Part shown: in pieces, positions 14,792 to 21,649 of the stretch
Layout: each line of letters starts with the position of its first letter
Numbering within the stretch: position 1 is the first letter of the stretch
Made by a program: the position numbers and the translations under genes
The notes under the pieces: model-generated
Databases searched by the model: none
Seen by the model: only the letters and a program-made list of their open reading frames with translations
What the model was told of the DNA's origin: nothing
Assembly (NCBI GenBank): GCA_000435275.1
Contig: FR883863.1
Location: 22,361 to 58,086 of the forward strand
Length of the DNA stretch: 35,726 nucleotides
From: Clostridium sp. CAG:557
GTDB lineage: Bacteria; Bacillota; Clostridia; Oscillospirales; Acutalibacteraceae
Reading direction: 5' to 3'

Positions 14792-16426
14792 ATGTATCAA
14801 GCTCTTTACAGAAAATATAGGCCTAAAGTTTTTAAAGACGTTATTGGTCAGCCACATGTTACAGTAACGCTTCAAAATGAACTTTTATCGGGCAGAATAG
14901 GACATGCGTACCTTTTTATCGGCTCAAGGGGCACTGGAAAAACTACTTGTGCAAAAATTTTCGCAAAAGCAGTTAACTGCATGAACCTTGATGAAGGCAA
15001 TCCGTGCGGTGAGTGCGATTTGTGCCGAGAAATTGACGCTGGTGAAGTTATGGACATTGTCGAGTTGGATGCGGCGAGCAATAACGGCGTTAACGATATA
15101 AGAGATATTTGTGAATCAGCGATATTTACACCAGCAAAAGCCAAATACCGCGTTTACATAATAGATGAAGTGCATATGCTATCTCCTGGAGCTTTCAACG
15201 CTCTGCTGAAAACTTTGGAAGAACCACCAGCTCACGTTATATTTATTTTAGCAACTACCGAAGTACACAAAATTCCTGCGACAATTTTGTCAAGATGTCA
15301 GCGGTTTGAATTTCATAAAATTTCTGCAAATGACATAGCAAAGCGACTCGAGTATGTTGCTGAGCAAGAAAATGCTGATATAGAAAAAAATGCGGCACTT
15401 TTAATAGCTAAAATTTCTGATGGAGCGATGAGAGACGCACTGGCAATTTTGGATAAATGTATTGGAGTGAGCAAAAAAATAACAGTTGAGATTGTCTCAA
15501 AAACAGTAGGAATAGCATCACAGGAACAGGTTTATGAAATAATTGAGGCAATTTTAAAAGAATCGCCAGAGATTGCGTTGGCTGCAGTTGACAATTTTGA
15601 TAAACATTCTAAAGATATGTCGAGATTGACTTTTGAACTAATAAGTAACTTTAGAAATATAATGTTAATCAAAACTTTAAAAAGCGCACAGAATTTGCTA
15701 ATTATTTCAGATGAAGATTATAAAAAATTAAAAGACTTAGCAGAAAAGGTAACTCTTGAAACAATAATTTTTATAATGGACACACTGCAGCAATCATTTG
15801 AAAAAATGAGCAAGGGCTGCGATGCGAAAACAGAGCTTGAAATGTGTCTGGTGAAACTTTGTTCGCCCAAATTAAACTATAGCAACGAAGCTATTGCTAA
15901 CCGAATTGATAAATTGGAGCGTGAAATCAATTTATTGAAAGCTGAGTTGAAAACAGAGTTTAAGGAAAATCAGTTAAACGTTAAAGAAAAAGAGAGTTTA
16001 TCTGAAAAATCGACTTCAAAAGAAATGTTAGCTGAAAAAACAGATGAAATTTTAAAAAGAAAACCATCTTCAGCAGACATTGATGTGATGGAATTACAGA
16101 AAAATGCTCAAAAAATGACGAATTGGAATGAAGTTTTGGAAGTTTTAAAAGATTATTCACATACGATAGCGACTGCCTTTAAGGGGTCAACTGCATACAT
16201 TAGTGGGGATTTTGTCTTAATTGACTCTCAAAATGAAATGGCGTTTGAACTCTTAAGAAAATCAAATCAAAGAGATAAAATGAGAATGGCGGTTAAAAAT
16301 GTTACAGGAAAGGCATATAAATTAGGCCCTTACACCGGAACAAAAGCCGAGGATGAACCTGAGGACCCTTTAAATGAACTAGCAGATACGGCAAAAAAAA
16401 TGGGGATAAATGTTACAGAAAAATAA
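14792..16426 (+). CDS. dnaX: DNA polymerase III subunit tau/gamma
   Basis: This is the clamp-loader ATPase of the replisome. It is 544 aa starting MYQALYRKYRPKVFKDVIGQ. ATG 14792 matches the canonical N-terminus, and an upstream in-frame TTG at 14786 is less likely. It has Walker A GSRGTGKT (44-51), four zinc Cys (63, 72, 75, 78 in NPCGECDLC), DEVHMLS as Walker B, and the sensor region ILATTEVHKIPATILSRCQR. A Lys/Glu-rich linker (about 370-425) precedes a C-terminal domain of the tau type. It heads dnaX-ebfC-recR, with 18 nt to ebfC. The order after SRP RNA matches Bacillus/Clostridium genomes. Confidence 0.96.
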   Translation: MYQALYRKYRPKVFKDVIGQPHVTVTLQNELLSGRIGHAYLFIGSRGTGKTTCAKIFAKAVNCMNLDEGNPCGECDLCREIDAGEVMDIVELDAASNNGVNDIRDICESAIFTPAKAKYRVYIIDEVHMLSPGAFNALLKTLEEPPAHVIFILATTEVHKIPATILSRCQRFEFHKISANDIAKRLEYVAEQENADIEKNAALLIAKISDGAMRDALAILDKCIGVSKKITVEIVSKTVGIASQEQVYEIIEAILKESPEIALAAVDNFDKHSKDMSRLTFELISNFRNIMLIKTLKSAQNLLIISDEDYKKLKDLAEKVTLETIIFIMDTLQQSFEKMSKGCDAKTELEMCLVKLCSPKLNYSNEAIANRIDKLEREINLLKAELKTEFKENQLNVKEKESLSEKSTSKEMLAEKTDEILKRKPSSADIDVMELQKNAQKMTNWNEVLEVLKDYSHTIATAFKGSTAYISGDFVLIDSQNEMAFELLRKSNQRDKMRMAVKNVTGKAYKLGPYTGTKAEDEPEDPLNELADTAKKMGINVTEK

Positions 16427-16444
16427 GTTTTAGGAGGACTATTT

Positions 16445-16795
16445 ATGAAGGCAAGATTACCAAAAGGTTATAATAATGGAGGCACTGCAAATTTGCAACA
16501 GCTAGCAGTGAAGGCACAAAAAATGCAAAAGGAAATGGATTTATTGACTGAGGAACTTGGAGAAAAAGAATATACAGCAACGGCATCTGGCGGAGCGGTT
16601 AAAGTGACTATTAATGGTAAGCTCGAAGTGAAAAATATTGAGCTTGCTCCGGAAATTGTAAATGAAGATGACGTTGAAATGCTGTCTGATTTGCTTATTG
16701 TTGCGGTTAATGAAGCCATTCGTAACGCTGTGAATGAAAAAAATGAAAAAATGGATAAATTGTCGGCTGGACTTAGTATGCCTGGAATATTTTAG
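16445..16795 (+). CDS. ebfC: YbaB/EbfC nucleoid-associated protein
   Basis: This small DNA-binding, nucleoid-associated protein of 116 aa forms a dimer. It has the signature KAQKMQKEMD...L..KEYTATASGGAV followed by VKVTINGKLEVKNIEL, then VNEAIRNAVNEKNEKMDKL and a Gly/Met-rich tail (SAGLSMPGIF). The N-terminus is slightly longer than usual (MKARLPKGYNNGG before the first helix). The RBS AGGAGG precedes the ATG. It lies between dnaX and recR as in many bacteria. The exact cellular role is not settled for the family. Confidence 0.94.
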   Translation: MKARLPKGYNNGGTANLQQLAVKAQKMQKEMDLLTEELGEKEYTATASGGAVKVTINGKLEVKNIELAPEIVNEDDVEMLSDLLIVAVNEAIRNAVNEKNEKMDKLSAGLSMPGIF

Positions 16796-16798
16796 CTT

Positions 16799-17401
16799 AT
16801 GATGGAATATAATGTATTGCCGCTTGCAAGGTTAATTGAGCAATTTGAACGTTTACCTGGAATTGGCAAAAAAACTGCTCAAAGATTAGCGTATTTTGTA
16901 TTACAAATGTCTGATGAAGATGCCAAAGAATTTTCTGAAGCGATAGTTGATGCGCATAAAAAAATTAAATATTGTAAAATATGTAAAAACTTAACAGATC
17001 AAGATTTGTGCCATGTATGCCGTAATAACTCTCGGGACAAAAGTATAATTTGTGTTGTTGAAGATCCACGGGATGTTGTTGCTCTTGAAAAAACCGGCGA
17101 ATTTTTTGCATCGTATCATGTTTTGCACGGTGCAATTTCCCCATTAAATGGCATCGGGCCTGAACAGCTGTATATTAAAGAACTTTTGTCGCGAATTTCA
17201 AATGAACCAATAAAAGAGGTAATCATGGCGACAAACCCTACAGTTGAAGGCGAAGCAACCGCTATGTATATTTCAAAATTATTAAAGCCTCTGAGTGTAA
17301 AAGTGACTAGATTAGCTTACGGGATTCCGGTTGGAGGAGATCTTGAATATGCAGATGAAGTTACACTTTCACGAGCGTTGATTGGCAGAAGTGAAATATG
17401 A
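16799..17401 (+). CDS. recR: Recombination protein RecR
   Basis: RecR acts with RecO/RecF to load RecA at gaps. It is 200 aa (199 from the second ATG at 16802). The N-terminal helix-hairpin-helix is in LARLIEQFERLPGIGKKTAQ, the zinc finger CKICKNLTDQDLCHVC follows, then the Toprim domain with ICVVEDPRDVVALEKT and ATNPTVEGEATAMYI, and the C-terminal Walker-like YGIPVGGDLEYADEVTL. It starts 3 nt after the ebfC stop with no clear RBS, consistent with translational coupling. Length is normal. Confidence 0.96.
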   Translation: MMEYNVLPLARLIEQFERLPGIGKKTAQRLAYFVLQMSDEDAKEFSEAIVDAHKKIKYCKICKNLTDQDLCHVCRNNSRDKSIICVVEDPRDVVALEKTGEFFASYHVLHGAISPLNGIGPEQLYIKELLSRISNEPIKEVIMATNPTVEGEATAMYISKLLKPLSVKVTRLAYGIPVGGDLEYADEVTLSRALIGRSEI

Positions 17402-17455
17402 TTGGTTTTTGTTTTATTTTGTGACAGTTCCTAATTTTTTTGACTTCATTCCTTA

Positions 17456-17484
17456 TTGACATGGGAGGCTGCCTGTGGTATAAT
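17456..17484 (+). promoter_or_regulatory. Consensus promoter of smpB-ssrA
   Basis: A perfect TTGACA (17456-17461), a 17-nt spacer and a perfect TATAAT (17479-17484). A hairpin AGAAAG/CTTTCT (about 17492-17519) follows in the short leader before the smpB RBS. With only 9 nt between smpB and tmRNA, this promoter probably drives both. Confidence 0.85.
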
Positions 17485-17540
17485 TTGAATTAGAAAGTTG
17501 TGGCAGACGCAAGCTTTCTGTGCTTGAAAAGAGGGTGAAT

Positions 17541-18005
17541 ATGAAAAAGGAGACTTTTAAAACAATTGCGCAAAATAAAAAAGCATTTCATGATTATTTT
17601 GTGGAAGAAAAGTTTGAGGCAGGAATAGAGCTCTTTGGAACAGAAGTTAAATCAATACGTCAAGGGAAGGCATCTTTGAAGGAATCCTGGTGTTCGATTG
17701 TAGACGGACAGCTTTTGATTAATGGTATGCATATTTCACCTTACGAGCAGGGAAATGTTTTTAATAAAGACCCTATGCGCATTAAAAAGTTATTAATGCA
17801 CAAACGTGAAATTATGCGACTTTTGGGGCTTGTTAAACAAGATGGCTATGCGTTGATTCCTTTGTCAGTTTATTTAAAAGGTTCACTTGTAAAAGTTTGT
17901 GTAGGACTTTGCAAAGGTAAAAAGTTATACGATAAACGTAGTGTTATGGCTCAAAGAGATGCACAAAGAAAAATTGAACGCACAGTTAAAGAATATAATC
18001 ATTAA
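17541..18005 (+). CDS. smpB: SsrA-binding protein SmpB
   Basis: SmpB binds tmRNA and lets it enter stalled ribosomes. It is 154 aa starting MKKETFKTIAQNKKAFHDYF. Motifs are ELFGTEVKSIRQGKASLKES, HISPYEQGN, the Lys-rich KGSLVKVCVGLCKGKKLYDK and the basic tail KRSVMAQRDAQRKIERTVK. ATG 17541 is preferred over GTG 17520 because GAGGGTG (17531-17537) sits properly before it and family members start here. The stop lies 9 nt before tmRNA, so the protein and its RNA partner probably share a transcript. Confidence 0.96.
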   Translation: MKKETFKTIAQNKKAFHDYFVEEKFEAGIELFGTEVKSIRQGKASLKESWCSIVDGQLLINGMHISPYEQGNVFNKDPMRIKKLLMHKREIMRLLGLVKQDGYALIPLSVYLKGSLVKVCVGLCKGKKLYDKRSVMAQRDAQRKIERTVKEYNH

Positions 18006-18014
18006 AATTTACCT

Positions 18015-18366
18015 GGGGATGTAACGGTTTCGACGGGGATTGTGAGTCTTAGCAAGCGAGTAGCGGTGCGAATACGCTTTAAACTTCGCAATTTTAAAAA
18101 ATTAAACGACAATAATAACGTTGAATTAGCAGCTGCTTAGTCAGTTGCCGTCTTTTTAGAGAATACTGCGGCTCTTTATAAGGCGTCGAATAGCAGTGAA
18201 CGTGAACTGAATTTTGGCTCAAATTTAGTCATGACTTAGAGTCTACCAAGGTTTAAAGCCTGTTATTGGGCGTTTTTCTGAGGGAATTTTAATTCAATAA
18301 CTACACTCGTAGAAAGTTTTGATAAGCGGTTTTCGGACAGGGGTTCAATTCCCCTCATCTCCACCA
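18015..18366 (+). ncRNA. ssrA: Transfer-messenger RNA (tmRNA)
   Basis: tmRNA rescues stalled ribosomes and adds a degradation tag. The 5' end GGGGATGTAACGGTTTCGAC and the 3' end GGGTTCAATTCCCC-TCATCTCC-ACCA are diagnostic. The acceptor arms GGGGATG/CATCTCC pair with one G-U, and CCA is encoded. The tag reading frame at 18105-18140 gives NDNNNVELAAA followed by TAG, so the full tag is likely (A)NDNNNVELAAA. A 352-nt length is normal. Its 5' end needs RNase P processing if it is transcribed through smpB. Confidence 0.97.
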
Positions 18367-18407
18367 AATATTGTTTTATATTTTTGTATGGAGGTTTGTA
18401 TTAGGTT

Positions 18408-18764
18408 ATGGGAGTTAATAGCATTGTTAAGGAAAAAGTTGTTAAAGATGAAAAGAAAAAGAAGGCTTCAAACGTAGGGGTTGGATTAAAAAAGCATATA
18501 GAAAAAATGAAAACAAACCCGGAATATCGGCAGCTTATGGTCGAAAAATATAAAAAAAATAGACCAAATGCAATTGAAATTGATATGCTTGATAAAGATA
18601 CGATGAAGATTATTAAAACATTTTCTAAAATCATGGATGGAGCTGCATGGATTCGTGAAAACACCAAATATGTTAAAGCTGATTATGCAACGATAAATAA
18701 AATTTGTAAAAAGCAGGGCAAAACCGCTTACGGGTACAAGTGGCAGTATACAAGAGATAGATGA
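18408..18764 (+). CDS. Small protein with NUMOD-like DNA-binding C-terminus
   Basis: This 118-aa basic protein has a Lys-rich N-terminal part (KEKVVKDEKKKKASN), a helical segment (KKHIEKMKTNPEYRQLMVEK) and a C-terminal region, about residues 60-118, reading IIKTFSKIMDGAAWIRENTK and INKICKKQGKTAYGYKWQY. The last pattern resembles NUMOD modules of HNH homing endonucleases, which commonly end in GYKW(R/K)Y. No HNH motif is visible, so it could be the surviving C-terminal part of such an enzyme or an independent regulator. It starts 42 nt after tmRNA with no promoter seen. GGAGG at 18390-18394 is 13 nt from ATG 18408, a rather long gap. A terminator follows. Confidence 0.6.
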   Translation: MGVNSIVKEKVVKDEKKKKASNVGVGLKKHIEKMKTNPEYRQLMVEKYKKNRPNAIEIDMLDKDTMKIIKTFSKIMDGAAWIRENTKYVKADYATINKICKKQGKTAYGYKWQYTRDR

Positions 18765-18778
18765 AAAATAAGAAAAAG

Positions 18779-18808
18779 GAGAAACATATTATTTGTTTCT
18801 CTTTTTTT
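18779..18808 (+). terminator. Terminator after the NUMOD-like gene
   Basis: GAGAAACA (18779-18786) and TGTTTCTC (18794-18801) form a perfect 8-bp stem with a 7-nt loop, followed by a run of seven T. Confidence 0.9.
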
Positions 18809-18935
18809 ATGTGAGTATGTTAAAAATTTTAAATTTATTCAGAACAATTTTTTTGAATTTATAAAATGATTTATAAATAGATATATTTTTGTTGTGAAAC
18901 AGATGTTAGCCGTACTTTTTTAAAATTTTTGAACG

Positions 18936-18964
18936 TTGATTTAATCATTTTTTAGTTGTATAAT
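18936..18964 (+). promoter_or_regulatory. Promoter of the split transketolase operon
   Basis: TTGATT (18936-18941), a 17-nt spacer and TATAAT (18959-18964), about 40 nt before the ATG at 19005. Confidence 0.75.
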
Positions 18965-19004
18965 TGGAATTAATTTAACAGTTTTTTTGTTGGAGGAAAT
19001 TTTA

Positions 19005-19817
19005 ATGAATTTAAATATTAAATGCAATGAAATTCGGAGATTGATTTTAAAAACAATAGGCACATTGGGCGTGGGGCATATCGGAGGGTCATTGTCTATT
19101 GTGGAACTTTTGGTGGTGCTTTATGAAAAACACATGAAAATTGACCCCAAAAATCCTAAAATGCTAGGAAGAGATCGTTTAGTTGTGTCAAAAGGGCACA
19201 GTGGACCAGCGGTTTATTCTATTTTGTGTAGTAAGGGATATTTTTCAAAAGACTGGCTTTTAACATTAAATCAGCCAGGAACAAATTTGCCGAGTCACTG
19301 CGATATGAACAAAACTCCTGGAATTGACATGACAACAGGCTCGTTGGGGCAAGGTTTTTCGTGTGCGATGGGAATTGCAAAGGCTTCGAAAATAAAAAAT
19401 GATGGCGCAACAATTTATACAATAATTGGCGATGGAGAGACTCAAGAAGGGCAGATTTGGGAAGCCGCAATGTTTGCTGCACAGCACAAGCTGAGCAATG
19501 TAATCGCTTTTACAGATTACAACAAATTGCAGCTTGATGGGCCAATTAGTGAAATTTGTGATATTGCGCCGCTTGATGAAAAATGGCGAGCTTTTGGTTG
19601 GAATGCTATAAATGTGAAAAATGGTCACAATTGTGACGAGATTGATGCAGCAATAAAATTGGCGAAGTTTTCTGATAAACCTTCAATGATAATTCTAAAT
19701 ACAAAAAAAGGCAAAGGAATTTCTTTTGCAGAAAATGCAGGAATAGGCAATCATAGTATGCAAATTACACCAGAAATGATGGAGCAAGGTTTGAGAGAAT
19801 TGAGAGGTGAAGAGTAA
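19005..19817 (+). CDS. Transketolase, N-terminal subunit
   Basis: This is the thiamine-diphosphate-binding half of a two-gene transketolase (pentose phosphate pathway, two-carbon transfer). It is 270 aa with GVGHIGGSLSIVELLVVLY, RDRLVVSKGHSGPAVYS, TGSLGQGFSCAMGIAKA and the ThDP/Mg motif GDGETQEGQIWEAAMFAA, ending KGKGISFAEN. ATG 19005 is chosen because GGAGG (18992-18996) precedes it; the longer in-frame TTG start lacks an RBS. Its stop overlaps the start of the C-terminal subunit by one base, so the two are coupled. The split form is common in Clostridia. DXS is a less likely alternative because DXS is a single longer chain. Confidence 0.93.
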   Translation: MNLNIKCNEIRRLILKTIGTLGVGHIGGSLSIVELLVVLYEKHMKIDPKNPKMLGRDRLVVSKGHSGPAVYSILCSKGYFSKDWLLTLNQPGTNLPSHCDMNKTPGIDMTTGSLGQGFSCAMGIAKASKIKNDGATIYTIIGDGETQEGQIWEAAMFAAQHKLSNVIAFTDYNKLQLDGPISEICDIAPLDEKWRAFGWNAINVKNGHNCDEIDAAIKLAKFSDKPSMIILNTKKGKGISFAENAGIGNHSMQITPEMMEQGLRELRGEE

Positions 19818-20749
19818 TGGAAATGCGTCAAGTTTTGGCAGCAGAGTTAGAAAGATTAATGTCAGAAAATGAAAACATAGTAGTGATTGATTCGGATCTA
19901 TCGAAGCCGAATGGTTTGTCGAGGCTGAAGAATAAATTTCCTGATAGGTCGATAGATATTGGAATCGCAGAACAAAACATGGCCTGCGTGGCAGCGGGAA
20001 TGAGTAGCTATGGTATGATTCCTTTTATTTCGACGTTTACGCCATTTGCGACCAGACGAATTTGTGACCAAATTGCAGTTTCATGCGCATATGCTAAGCA
20101 AAATGTAAAAATTATTGGAACAGACCCGGGAATTAGTGCGGAATTTAACGGCGGAACTCATATGAGTATGGAGGATATCGGCGTACTGAGAAGTATCCCA
20201 GAAATAGTAATTTTTGAACCGACAGATAACATCCAACTGAAAAAGGCATTGCCACAAATTGTAAATTATTATGGTGTGGTGTATATAAGAACTTTTAGGA
20301 AAAATACTCCAGATATTTTTGATGAAAACTGTGATTTTGACCTGTTTAAAGCAGCAAAAATTACTGAAGGAAAAGATTTAAGTATTTTCTGTTCTGGAAT
20401 AATGGTTAATGAAACTTTAATTGCAAATGAAAAACTTAAGTCCATGGGAATCGACGCAGAGATTATAAATATTCACACGATAAAACCAATTGATAAAGCG
20501 GCAGTGGTAGCCTCTGCCAGGAAGACAGGAGCAGTTTTAACTGTAGAAAATCATAGTGTGATTGGCGGGTTAAAATCAGCTGTATGTGAAGTTTTAATGG
20601 AAGAGTTTCCAGTACCACTTAGAGCCGTTGGAGTTCAGGACAAATTTGGTCAGGTTGGAAAAATGCCATATTTAAAAGAACAGTACAATATGCAAGCAGA
20701 AGATATTGTGAAAAAAGCTATCGAAGTTTTGGCAGCAAAAAATAATTAA
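19817..20749 (+). CDS. Transketolase, C-terminal subunit
   Basis: This is the pyrimidine-binding and C-terminal half of the split transketolase. It is 310 aa with RSIDIGIAEQNMACVAAGMS (containing the catalytic Glu of the pyrimidine domain), FISTFTPFATRRICDQIAVS, GGTHMSMEDIGVLRSIP and the C-terminal transketolase domain from about residue 190, with VENHSVIGGLKSAV. ATG 19817 overlaps the TAA of the first subunit (TAATG), and GAGAGGTGAAG provides an RBS. It is expected to form an alpha2beta2-type enzyme with the upstream gene. Confidence 0.93.
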   Translation: MEMRQVLAAELERLMSENENIVVIDSDLSKPNGLSRLKNKFPDRSIDIGIAEQNMACVAAGMSSYGMIPFISTFTPFATRRICDQIAVSCAYAKQNVKIIGTDPGISAEFNGGTHMSMEDIGVLRSIPEIVIFEPTDNIQLKKALPQIVNYYGVVYIRTFRKNTPDIFDENCDFDLFKAAKITEGKDLSIFCSGIMVNETLIANEKLKSMGIDAEIINIHTIKPIDKAAVVASARKTGAVLTVENHSVIGGLKSAVCEVLMEEFPVPLRAVGVQDKFGQVGKMPYLKEQYNMQAEDIVKKAIEVLAAKNN

Positions 20750-20760
20750 AAAATGTATTA

Positions 20761-20800
20761 TATCGCCACTTTTGCAAATAATATTTGCGGAGGTGCGGTA
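20761..20800 (+). promoter_or_regulatory. Hairpin that buries the RBS of the ClpP-like gene
   Basis: GCAAAT (20774-20779) pairs with ATTTGC (20783-20788) around a 3-nt loop. The helix continues outward with 20761-20773 against 20789-20800, with a bulge and several G-U pairs. The ribosome binding site GGAGGTG (20789-20795) lies entirely inside the 3' arm, so translation could depend on opening this stem. Confidence 0.5.
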
Positions 20801-20802
20801 TT

Positions 20803-21579
20803 TTGAAAAGAAATAAGGATTTAACATCGAATAATTCTGATGAAACCGTTGATAAGAACATAAGTGAAGCCAATCCGGCCAGTAAAATTCAGATAGAGCA
20901 GATTAATGAAACAGGTGCAGTTGTTGTGACGAACGGAAAATACACAATCTATTGTTTGACGATTGTGGGAGAAATTGAAGGTCACAATTATGCAGAAGAC
21001 TTTGTTAAAACAACTAAGTATGAAAAAGTAATTCCGCAGCTTGTCGCAATAGAAGAAAGTCCATCAATAGATGGATTGTTAATTTTGCTGAATACTGTGG
21101 GTGGAGATATTGAGGCAGGATTGTCACTTGCAGAGTTGGTTTCTGGCATGAGAAAGCCGACAGTTTCTATGGTTATAGGCGGGGGACATTCTATTGGAGT
21201 ACCGCTTGCGGTGGCAGCGAAAAAGACTTTTATAGCCAAAACTGCTTCAATGATGGTACATCCTGTGCGGACGACAGGAACGGTTTTGGGAACGTCTCAA
21301 GCATTTGAATACCTTAAAAGGATGCAAAAAAGAATTACGAGGTTTGTAGAAGATAATTCAGAAATTTCAGCGGAACGTTTTCAAAAACTTGTTATGAATA
21401 CATGCGAGCTTGATATGGATATTGGAACGGTTTTAGAGGGCAAAGACGCGGTTGAAGAAGGTATTATTGATAAGATGGGAAATTTGTCTGATGCTTTAAC
21501 GTGTCTTTATGATATGATAGATAGTGAAAAGTGCAAAAAAAATCGTAAAAGTAAAAAATCTAATAAAAATAATGATTGA
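20803..21579 (+). CDS. ClpP-family serine protease, TepA-like
   Basis: This 258-aa ClpP-fold protein resembles Bacillus TepA/YmfB, which also precedes an ftsK/spoIIIE-type gene. After about 30 variable polar residues, the core has LLILLNTVGGDIEAGLSLAE, the nucleophile Ser in GGGHSIGVPLAVAA, and the catalytic His in SMMVHPVRTTG, then ITRFVEDNSEISAERF. A Lys/Asn-rich tail ends the chain. The start is TTG 20803, with GGAGGTG 7 nt before it. The RBS is within a hairpin. TepA has been linked to secretion and sporulation-related turnover in Bacillus. The role here is inferred only. Confidence 0.85.
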   Translation: MKRNKDLTSNNSDETVDKNISEANPASKIQIEQINETGAVVVTNGKYTIYCLTIVGEIEGHNYAEDFVKTTKYEKVIPQLVAIEESPSIDGLLILLNTVGGDIEAGLSLAELVSGMRKPTVSMVIGGGHSIGVPLAVAAKKTFIAKTASMMVHPVRTTGTVLGTSQAFEYLKRMQKRITRFVEDNSEISAERFQKLVMNTCELDMDIGTVLEGKDAVEEGIIDKMGNLSDALTCLYDMIDSEKCKKNRKSKKSNKNND

Positions 21580-21598
21580 GTTTGTCAGAAAAACAGGT

Positions 21599-21624
21599 GT
21601 AGGGGCGAAAAGTCCCTACTTTTT
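21599..21624 (+). terminator. Terminator between the ClpP-like gene and ftsK
   Basis: GTAGGGG (21599-21605) and TCCCTAC (21613-21619) form a 7-bp stem with one G-U pair, followed by five T. It lies only 26 nt before the ftsK start, so ftsK is either read through or starts within the upstream gene. Confidence 0.8.
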
Positions 21625-21649
21625 GCCGTAAAAATTGCGAGGAGATATT

